From an uncultured Oscillospiraceae bacterium (GTDB taxonomy: Bacteria; Bacillota; Clostridia; Oscillospirales; Oscillospiraceae), in NCBI GenBank assembly GCA_910588455.1, contig CAJUPG010000105.1, positions 1 through 5,281 of the forward strand: DNA of 5,281 nucleotides, written 5' to 3'. Below the pieces are notes generated by a model. The model was given only the letters and a program-made list of their open reading frames with translations. It had not been told where the DNA came from and searched no databases. A program made the position numbers and the translations under genes. This document shows positions 1-5,093 of the stretch, piece after piece. Each line of letters starts with the position of its first letter. Positions within the stretch are counted from its first letter, which is position 1.

Positions 1-1306
1 GGATGGGCTCGCCCCAGTACCGCTGGCGGGAGAACACCCAGTCCCGGAGCTTGTAGTTCACCTGCTCGTGGCCGATCCCCTTCTCCTCCAGCCACTTGGT
101 AATAGCGGGGATGGCGTCCTTCACGGTCATGCCGTTCAGGAAATCGGAATTGACCATGATACCGGTGTCGTCCTTGGCAGTGAACGCCTCCTTCTGGACA
201 TTCTCCCCGCCGGAGACCACCTCAATGATCTCGCAGCCGAACTTTTTGGCAAAGGCCCAGTCACGGGTGTCGTGGGCGGGGACGGCCATGATGGCTCCGG
301 TGCCGTAAGACGCCAGCACATAGTCGGAGATAAAAATGGGGATCTCCCGGCCGTTTACCGGGTTGACCGCCTGTACGCCCTTCAGCATCACGCCGGTTTT
401 CTCCTTGTCAGCGGACAGCTCCGTGCGCTCAAAGTCGGATTTTCTTCCGGCCTCCTCCACATAGGCGGCCACCTCGTCCCAGTTTTGCAGTCTGTCCCTC
501 CACTGGCTGACGAACCGGTGCTCCGGGGAGATGACCATATAGGTTGCGCCGAAGAGGGTATCCGGGCGGGTGGTGAATACCACAATATCGTCTCCGGTGG
601 TGGCCTTGAAGGTGACCTCCGCGCCGGTGGAGCGGCCGATCCAGTTACGCTGCTGGGTCTTGACCCGCTCAATGAAGTCCACAGTATCCAGTCCGTCAAT
701 GAGCTTCTGGGCGTAATCCGTGATTTTCAGCATCCACTGGCTCTTCTCCTTCCGGACCACGGGAGCGCCGCAGCGCTCGCACACGCCCTCCACAACCTCC
801 TCGTTGGCCAGCACGCACTTGCAGGAGGTGCACCAGTTGACGGGCATGGTGGTCTTATAAGCCAGGCCGTGCTTGTACAGCTGGAGGAAAATCCACTGGG
901 TCCACTTATAGTAGCTGGGGTCGGTTGTGTCCACGCAGCGGTCCCAGTCGAAGGAGTAGCCCAGCATATGCAGCTGCCGGGTGAAATTTTCAATATTCTG
1001 CTTGGTGACGACGGAGGGATGGATATGGTTTTTAATGGCGAAGTTCTCCGTAGGCAGGCCGAAGGCGTCGTAGCCGATGGGCAGCAGGACGTTATAGCCG
1101 TCCATGCGCTTTTTCCGGGCGATTACGTCCATGGCCGTGTAGGGCCGGGGATGGCCCACGTGCAGGCCGGCGGCAGAGGGGTAGGGGAACTCCACCAGGC
1201 CGTAGAATTTCGGCTTGGTGGTATCGCAGTTTTGGCAGGCGAAGGTCTTGTCCTGCTTCCAGCGGTCCTGCCATTTCTTCTCAATGGCGGTGAAATCGTA
1301 CTTCAA
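1..1306 (-). CDS. leuS: Leucyl-tRNA synthetase, N-terminal 435 residues (3' end outside window)
   Basis: Class I aminoacyl-tRNA synthetase that charges tRNA-Leu with leucine in the cytoplasm. The translation starts MKYDFTAIEKKWQDRW, typical of clostridial LeuRS. Visible parts in order: the HIGH-type ATP-binding motif HVGH at residues 49-52 within FPYPSAAGLHVGH; GYDAFGLPTEN at 78-88; a zinc-binding insert with C159/C162 and C176/C179; the CP1 editing domain with TTRPDT at 245-250 and GTGAIMAVPAHDTRD at 335-349, including the conserved editing aspartates; and RDWVFSRQRYWGEPI at the window edge. About 400 residues are missing, including KMSKS and the anticodon-binding domain. I chose a TTG start (1304-1306) because AGGAAAG lies 10 bases upstream and the family N-terminus begins at this point; an in-frame GTG three codons earlier sits too close to that site. 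An extra C24-x2-C27 pair near the N-terminus is unusual. The gene is transcribed divergently from rpmB, and no T-box sequence is seen in its short leader. Confidence 0.96.
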   Translation of the reverse strand, partial: MKYDFTAIEKKWQDRWKQDKTFACQNCDTTKPKFYGLVEFPYPSAAGLHVGHPRPYTAMDVIARKKRMDGYNVLLPIGYDAFGLPTENFAIKNHIHPSVVTKQNIENFTRQLHMLGYSFDWDRCVDTTDPSYYKWTQWIFLQLYKHGLAYKTTMPVNWCTSCKCVLANEEVVEGVCERCGAPVVRKEKSQWMLKITDYAQKLIDGLDTVDFIERVKTQQRNWIGRSTGAEVTFKATTGDDIVVFTTRPDTLFGATYMVISPEHRFVSQWRDRLQNWDEVAAYVEEAGRKSDFERTELSADKEKTGVMLKGVQAVNPVNGREIPIFISDYVLASYGTGAIMAVPAHDTRDWAFAKKFGCEIIEVVSGGENVQKEAFTAKDDTGIMVNSDFLNGMTVKDAIPAITKWLEEKGIGHEQVNYKLRDWVFSRQRYWGEPI

Positions 1307-1316
1307 TGCTATCACA

Positions 1317-1323
1317 CTTTCCT
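1317..1323 (-). promoter_or_regulatory. leuS ribosome binding site
   Basis: The minus strand reads AGGAAAG, 10 bases before the TTG start of leuS. This site decides the start: the in-frame GTG at 1313-1315 would leave almost no spacing. The site overlaps the second copy of the 11-bp tandem repeat at 1321-1342. Confidence 0.75.
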
Positions 1324-1342
1324 GTTTTTGGCCTGTTTTTGG
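1321..1342. repeat. Perfect 11-bp tandem duplication in the leuS leader
   Basis: CCTGTTTTTGG occurs twice without a gap (1321-1331 and 1332-1342, plus strand). In the leuS transcript both copies present ACAGG, which can pair with CCUGU at 1345-1349. Pairing with the nearer copy gives a 6-bp hairpin (GCCUGU/ACAGGC, 8-base loop). Pairing with the farther copy would cover the AGG of the ribosome binding site. The repeat is seen directly; any regulatory role is inference. Confidence 0.7.
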
Positions 1343-1365
1343 GGACAGGCTCGGTATTCTGCATC

Positions 1366-1394
1366 ATTATATACGAAAATAGAACGCTTTGCAA
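1366..1394 (-). promoter_or_regulatory. Sigma-A-type promoter of leuS
   Basis: On the minus strand TTGCAA (1389-1394) is followed by a 17-base spacer and a perfect TATAAT (1366-1371). Transcription should start near 1359, giving a leader of about 53 bases before the TTG start codon. Confidence 0.85.
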
Positions 1395-1444
1395 GTCCGG
1401 AAACGTGGCTTTCCAAACAAAAGAGAGATTTTTGTAAAAAGCTC

Positions 1445-1473
1445 TTGCAATTCTGATAAAAATCTGCTATGAT
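1445..1473 (+). promoter_or_regulatory. Sigma-A-type promoter of rpmB
   Basis: TTGCAA (1445-1450), a 17-base spacer and TATGAT (1468-1473). Transcription should start near 1480, leaving a leader of about 44 bases. The -35 hexamer is identical to that of the divergent leuS promoter, and 50 bases separate the two -35 boxes. Confidence 0.8.
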
Positions 1474-1508
1474 ATCAGTCGATGCTTCATAAAGCGTACT
1501 CTCATAGC

Positions 1509-1516
1509 GAGGAGGT
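1509..1516 (+). promoter_or_regulatory. rpmB ribosome binding site
   Basis: GAGGAGGT lies 7 bases before the ATG at 1524. It settles the start at 1524 over an in-frame ATG at 1482, which lies at the expected transcription start and has no such site. Confidence 0.9.
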
Positions 1517-1523
1517 AAGCAAC

Positions 1524-1712
1524 ATGGCCAAATGCGAATTCTGCGACAAAGGCGTAACGTTCGGCATCAAGGTGTCCCACTCCCACCGCCGGTCCAACCG
1601 CGCCTGGAAGCCCAACGTGAAGCGTGTGAAGGCGATCGTAAAGGGTGCTCCCACCCACGTGTACGTCTGCACCAGATGCCTCCGTTCCGGTAAGGTCACC
1701 CGCGCTGTGTGA
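1524..1712 (+). CDS. rpmB: 50S ribosomal protein L28, zinc-ribbon form
   Basis: A 62-residue basic protein of the large ribosomal subunit, a normal length for bacterial L28. It begins MAKCEFCDKG and contains the family core SHSHRRSNRAWKPN at residues 18-31. Two CxxC pairs, C4/C7 and C49/C52, should bind one zinc ion, marking the zinc-containing (C+) form of L28. Some bacteria also carry a zinc-free paralogue, but none is visible here. The gene has its own promoter, a strong GAGGAGGT site and a strong intrinsic terminator 18 bases after the stop, so it is probably a single-gene transcript. It is divergent from leuS and convergent with the penicillin-binding protein gene. The start at 1524 fits both the ribosome binding site and the family N-terminus. 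Confidence 0.97.
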   Translation: MAKCEFCDKGVTFGIKVSHSHRRSNRAWKPNVKRVKAIVKGAPTHVYVCTRCLRSGKVTRAV

Positions 1713-1730
1713 TTTGGAATAAGGCAGATA

Positions 1731-1763
1731 AATCCCCGGCCGCTTTGCGGCTGGGGATTTTTT
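1731..1763 (+). terminator. Rho-independent terminator of rpmB
   Basis: A 13-bp stem (1731-1743 with 1747-1759, one G-U pair, otherwise complementary) closes a TTT loop and runs into a six-T tract at 1758-1763. On the opposite strand no T tract follows, so this hairpin serves rpmB. Confidence 0.93.
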
Positions 1764-1767
1764 ATGG

Positions 1768-1805
1768 AAAAGAGAAAACCGGCCTGCCCAAAAGGGCAGG
1801 CCGGT
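1768..1805 (-). terminator. Rho-independent terminator of the penicillin-binding protein gene
   Basis: A perfect 12-bp inverted repeat ACCGGCCTGCCC/GGGCAGGCCGGT (1778-1789 and 1794-1805) with a 4-base loop starts 7 bases after the stop codon. On the minus strand it is followed by a T-rich tail (TTTT, CTC, TTTT, with the tail at 1768-1778). It sits back-to-back with the rpmB terminator. Confidence 0.92.
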
Positions 1806-1812
1806 CCAGATT

Positions 1813-4557
1813 TTATTCCACCGGCACCCCGGGCGGCGGGGCCACCGGGTCCGGGTCGTCCGTCGGCACGACAGGAGCCTCCGGCTCCTGGGACGGATCC
1901 GGCTCAATGGGGAGCACCGGCCCCTCCGGATTCGGATTCGGGTTCGGATTTGGGTTGGGGTTCGGGTTGGGATTGGGGTCCGTGCCCGTCCCATTTCCGC
2001 TGGGGTCCTCCGGCACATAGCTGGGGTCGTACAGAGGACTGTTGGGGTCCTGGCGGGGGTCGTAGTTGGGGCTGTTGGGGTTGGTGGGGTCGTTCAGCAG
2101 GCCCTCCTCCGTGTGGAGGGTGCACACGCCGTATTCCAGCACGTTCTCCAGCCGGTAGATGTCGTCCGGCGCCCGGGCGCCGCCCACCTTCTCCCGCTCG
2201 TAGTTGGGGTAGCACATCCGCTTGCGGCTCTCCTCGGGACAGAACTCCCCGGCCAGATGGTACAGCCCAGGGATGGCCTCTCCGTCGTCGCCCAGCACGG
2301 GGCAGTCCATACACACCTCCACCACTGAGTCGGCGGTGTGGAAGGTACAGACCTCGCTGGTGGTGTCGTCCTGGTGGAGCGTTCCCCCCGCCGCCCGGTT
2401 GGACCGGGGGTCGATCTGGCAGAACTCCGTGGCCCGCAGGCCGCTGTCCATGCAGTAGGAGAAGCCGCTGGTCAGGCCGCTGATGGTGGGGAACTTCTTG
2501 TTTTCCAGGCCCTCGTGGATGGGGGCCATCACCTTTTTCCACATCTGGGCCGCCGGGTTGCCGCTCAGGGGCACACGCTCGTTCACCTTGTCAAAGCCCA
2601 CCCAGACGGCGGCGGTGTAGTAGGGGGTGTAGCCCACGAACCAGCGGTCGTATTTGCTGTCGGTGGTGCCGGTTTTGCCGGCGGTGGTCATGCCGGACAG
2701 CCGGGCCTCGGAGCCGCCGCCGTTGGACACCACGTTTTTCAGCAGCTCGTTCATATAATAGGCGGTCTTTTCCTTCAGGGCGGTCTCTTCCTCCCGGGTG
2801 TTGTCCAGCAGAACGTTGCCGTTGCTGTCCTTCACCACGGTGTAGGTCCGGGCCCTTCGGTAGATGCCCATATTGGGGAAGGTGGCGTAGGCGTTGGCCA
2901 TCTCCCGGGTGCTGACGCCGTGGGTCAGGCCGCCCATGGACAGGGGGGCCGTGTCGATGTCGCTGCTCACCTTGCCGTTGATCTCCAGAGCCTCAACCAG
3001 ATCAATGTGGAATTTCTCCTCCATATAGTTGTAGGAGGCCTGGGGGGTGAGCAGGTCGGCCACCACCCGCACTGCCACGGTGTTGTAGGACTGGGCCACC
3101 GCCTGCTGCACGGTCACCCGGCCCCGGTAACGGCCGTCCACGTTGACAGGCCACGCCTTGCCCCCCTCAATGTGGTGGGGGTAGTCGTCGAGCACCGTAT
3201 AGGGGGTGATAATCCCCATATCCAGCGCGGGGCCGTAGACGGACAGGGGCTTGATGGAGGACCCCGGCTGACGGGAGCCGTCGGTGGCCAGGTTGAGCAC
3301 CCGGTTGCCGGTTTTCTCCCCGATGCGGCCCGCGATGCCGGCCACGTCCCCGGTTTCGTTGTCAATGATGGTTATGGCGGACTGAAGCCGCTGTCCGCTC
3401 TTTTTGGACACATAGTCCAGATTCTCTACATTGCCGTAAATCTCCTCGGCGATGGCCTGGACCTCCGGGTTGACGCAGGTGTAGATGGACAGTCCGCCGG
3501 AGGACAGCAGGGTGGAGATATACTTGGAGGACCAGCCATATTTCTCCTGCAAGTCGTCCTGCACGTCGGAGATCACCGCCTCCTCATACCAGGAGTAGAG
3601 CTCGGTGGGCTCCTCCTCGTTCACCCCGCGGGCGAACTGCAGCTCCTCCGCCACAGCCTCGTCGTACTCCCGCTGGGTAATCAGGCCCTGTTCCAGCATC
3701 AGACTCAGAGTGAGCTCCTGGCGGTATTTGTTCCACTGGCGGCCGTTCCAAACCTCTCCGTCCCGGTTTTCCATCTGGATGGGGGAGTACGGCCCGTAGA
3801 TCGACGGGTTGTTGGTGATGGACACCAGACTGGCGCACTCGGCCAGGGACAGGTCCTGAACGGACTTGTTGAAATACTTCTGGGCGGCGGCCCCCACCCC
3901 CTGGCACTTGCTGCCCAGGAAAATATAGTTGAGGTACCAGGTGATGGTCTCTTCCTTGGAATGGTCCTTGGTGAACTCCAGGGCCCGGAAGATTTCGATG
4001 ATCTTCCGCTTGACGGTGGTCTCGTCGTACTGGGTGAGGTTTTTGATGAGCTGCTGGGTGATGGTGGACCCGCCCTGGATGTCCTGGCCGGTGAACATCA
4101 GCAGCACCGCCTTGCCGGTGCGCCGCCAGTCCACGCCGGGGTGGCTCCAGAAGCGCTTGTCCTCAATGGCGATGGCGGCGTTGATCAGATTTTCGGGCAT
4201 CTCCTCATAGGTGACCCACATGGAGTCGGTGCTGCTCAAAAGGGTAACCAGCTCTTTTTCCCGTCCGGTCTCCGGGTCTGTGTAATACATAACGCTGTTC
4301 TGCCCCACGGAAAAGTCGCTCAGGTCGAATTTCCGGGCTTCAGGCATGATGACCGTCTGGATATACACTGCCGCGAAGCACAAAAGCAGACCTCCGGTGG
4401 CGATCCCGATGAGCAGAAGCGTACCCAGCACCTTGAAAATCGTGCCGAATACCTTGCCGACCCGCCGGCGGCGGCGGCGCTTGCGGCGCTGGGGATCGTC
4501 CATTCGCCGGGATGTATTTCCCCCATATTGGGAATCTCGATTCATTTGTTCGTCCAC
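1813..4557 (-). CDS. Class A penicillin-binding protein (PBP1A family), bifunctional glycosyltransferase/transpeptidase
   Basis: A 914-residue membrane-anchored enzyme that polymerises lipid II into glycan strands and cross-links them on the outer face of the membrane. A cytoplasmic N-terminus with an Arg/Lys run (residues 24-35) precedes one membrane segment at about 41-67. The GT51 domain shows EDKRFWSHPG (132-141, catalytic E132), GGSTITQQ (162-169), RKIIE (184-188) and KEETITWYLN (201-210). The transpeptidase domain has the nucleophile motif S433-SI-K436, SYN (490-492) and KTGTT (628-632). Beyond about residue 690 comes an unusual tail with eight cysteines, then a Pro/Asn repeat and a Pro-rich end. 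I chose the GTG start because GGAGGT lies 6 bases upstream; the ATG at 4545 is too far from it, and the open frame up to 4707 passes the promoter. The gene is apparently transcribed alone. It resembles ponA/mrcA products, but which paralogue it represents is uncertain. Confidence 0.96.
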   Translation of the reverse strand: MDEQMNRDSQYGGNTSRRMDDPQRRKRRRRRRVGKVFGTIFKVLGTLLLIGIATGGLLLCFAAVYIQTVIMPEARKFDLSDFSVGQNSVMYYTDPETGREKELVTLLSSTDSMWVTYEEMPENLINAAIAIEDKRFWSHPGVDWRRTGKAVLLMFTGQDIQGGSTITQQLIKNLTQYDETTVKRKIIEIFRALEFTKDHSKEETITWYLNYIFLGSKCQGVGAAAQKYFNKSVQDLSLAECASLVSITNNPSIYGPYSPIQMENRDGEVWNGRQWNKYRQELTLSLMLEQGLITQREYDEAVAEELQFARGVNEEEPTELYSWYEEAVISDVQDDLQEKYGWSSKYISTLLSSGGLSIYTCVNPEVQAIAEEIYGNVENLDYVSKKSGQRLQSAITIIDNETGDVAGIAGRIGEKTGNRVLNLATDGSRQPGSSIKPLSVYGPALDMGIITPYTVLDDYPHHIEGGKAWPVNVDGRYRGRVTVQQAVAQSYNTVAVRVVADLLTPQASYNYMEEKFHIDLVEALEINGKVSSDIDTAPLSMGGLTHGVSTREMANAYATFPNMGIYRRARTYTVVKDSNGNVLLDNTREEETALKEKTAYYMNELLKNVVSNGGGSEARLSGMTTAGKTGTTDSKYDRWFVGYTPYYTAAVWVGFDKVNERVPLSGNPAAQMWKKVMAPIHEGLENKKFPTISGLTSGFSYCMDSGLRATEFCQIDPRSNRAAGGTLHQDDTTSEVCTFHTADSVVEVCMDCPVLGDDGEAIPGLYHLAGEFCPEESRKRMCYPNYEREKVGGARAPDDIYRLENVLEYGVCTLHTEEGLLNDPTNPNSPNYDPRQDPNSPLYDPSYVPEDPSGNGTGTDPNPNPNPNPNPNPNPNPEGPVLPIEPDPSQEPEAPVVPTDDPDPVAPPPGVPVE
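1927..1977 (-). repeat. Hexanucleotide repeat encoding (Pro-Asn)8-Pro
   Basis: On the plus strand about eight imperfect 6-bp units of the form GGRTTN occur in tandem. Read on the minus strand they encode alternating Pro-Asn at residues 861-877 of the penicillin-binding protein, between a Gly/Thr linker and a Pro/Glu-rich end. Third-position variation between units suggests an old or selected repeat rather than a fresh expansion. Confidence 0.85.
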
Positions 4558-4563
4558 GTTGTT

Positions 4564-4569
4564 ACCTCC
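4564..4569 (-). promoter_or_regulatory. Ribosome binding site fixing the GTG start of the penicillin-binding protein
   Basis: The minus strand reads GGAGGT, 6 bases before GTG at 4555-4557 and 18 bases before the in-frame ATG at 4543-4545. The spacing favours the GTG. Confidence 0.85.
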
Positions 4570-4605
4570 GTGTTTGATGCGTGCGTTTACGGAAATCCAG
4601 CATCT

Positions 4606-4633
4606 ATTATAACACGATATTGAAATTTGTCCA
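4606..4633 (-). promoter_or_regulatory. Sigma-A-type promoter of the penicillin-binding protein gene
   Basis: On the minus strand TGGACA (4628-4633) is followed by a 16-base spacer and a perfect TATAAT (4606-4611). Transcription should begin near 4599, giving a leader of about 42 bases. Confidence 0.75.
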
Positions 4634-4729
4634 TCCCAGGAATTTCCATTTGACAAAAAATACAAAAAACGGCCCGAAATTTTGGCACGTCCAAGGCCCC
4701 ATAGCACAAAAATTTCCCGCCGTCAAGCC

Positions 4730-4758
4730 TTGTTTTTTTTGAAAAAGCAGGTTACAAT
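4730..4758 (+). promoter_or_regulatory. Sigma-A-type promoter of the DUF1292 gene
   Basis: TTGTTT (4730-4735), a 17-base spacer and TACAAT (4753-4758). Transcription should start near 4765, leaving a leader of about 39 bases that is rich in A and C and shows no obvious structure. The same transcript could continue into the 6S RNA. Confidence 0.65.
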
Positions 4759-4790
4759 ACCAACAACAGCACCAATCAACACAACAGCAG

Positions 4791-4796
4791 GGAGGT
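4791..4796 (+). promoter_or_regulatory. Ribosome binding site fixing the GTG start of the DUF1292 gene
   Basis: GGAGGT lies 7 bases before GTG at 4804. The ATG at 4797 directly abuts the site and is in another frame, so GTG is the credible start. Confidence 0.85.
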
Positions 4797-4803
4797 ATGA
4801 TCT

Positions 4804-5088
4804 GTGAGCGAAGCCTTCGGCCCCGATTTTATTACCCTCACCGACGAGGACGGCCAGCAGTTCGAGCTGGAGCTCATTGACAGCCTGGAGCACAACGGCA
4901 CCGTTTACCACGCCCTGTTCCCCGCCGAACAGGAGGGCGAGGAGCAGAATGAGGAGGAAATGGGCCTTGTGATCCTGAAGGTGATTGAGGAGAACGGGGA
5001 GGAACTGCTGTCCACCCCCGACAGCGACGAGGAGCTGGACGAGGTGTATCAGCTGTTCATGGACCGGTTCTACGAGGAAGAGGAATAA
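4804..5088 (+). CDS. DUF1292 family protein (YrzB-like), small acidic protein of unknown function
   Basis: A 94-residue soluble protein with no signal peptide or membrane segment. The N-terminal pattern FGPDFITLTDEDGQQFELELIDSLEHNGTVYHALFPAE and the later GLVILKVIEENGEELLSTPDSDEELDEVY match my memory of the DUF1292 family of Firmicutes. About one third of residues are Asp or Glu (23 Glu, 8 Asp), with one Lys and one Arg, and the protein ends in four glutamates. In many Firmicutes the family sits near ruvX and the ireB-like gene yrzL; here it has its own promoter and those partners are not present in the window. The biochemical role is unknown. The start is GTG with a strong GGAGGT site. The stop codon lies only a few bases before the apparent 5' end of a 6S RNA. 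Confidence 0.88.
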   Translation: MSEAFGPDFITLTDEDGQQFELELIDSLEHNGTVYHALFPAEQEGEEQNEEEMGLVILKVIEENGEELLSTPDSDEELDEVYQLFMDRFYEEEE

Positions 5089-5093
5089 ATGGT

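Noticed and set aside
68..1456. A 462-codon open frame opposite leuS
   Set aside because: It has the same codon-aligned antisense shadow pattern. The minus strand encodes an unmistakable LeuRS, and this frame runs through both leuS and rpmB promoter DNA.
1307..1500. A T-box leader for leuS
   Set aside because: The conserved T-box sequence and a leader long enough to hold the structure are missing; the promoter leaves only about 53 bases before the start.
1482..1523. A 14-residue extension of L28 from ATG 1482
   Set aside because: It lies at the predicted transcription start, lacks a ribosome site, and L28 proteins begin MAKC at 1524.
2338..4623. A 761-codon open frame on the plus strand opposite the penicillin-binding protein gene
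   Set aside because: It is exactly codon-aligned with the real gene on the other strand, where open frames arise because TTA, CTA and TCA codons are avoided in GC-rich genes. The product is low-complexity Gly/Val/His/Leu, and the minus-strand frame has full catalytic motifs.
4650..4655. A perfect TTGACA on the plus strand
   Set aside because: No acceptable -10 hexamer lies 16-18 bases downstream.
4558..4707. A 50-residue N-terminal extension of the PBP from an ATG at 4707
   Set aside because: It has no ribosome binding site, lies upstream of the TATAAT promoter, and its sequence does not look like a PBP. GTG at 4557 has an ideal GGAGGT.
4698..4726. A second upstream minus-strand promoter for the PBP (TTGACG, 17 bases, TATGGG)
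   Set aside because: The -35 is good but the -10 matches the consensus at only three positions; the perfect TATAAT at 4606-4611 is a better candidate.
4692..4740. A terminator-like structure: CAAGGC/GCCTTG followed by eight T
   Set aside because: The stem is only 6 bp with a 29-base loop, no upstream plus-strand gene needs it, and it overlaps the DUF1292 promoter.
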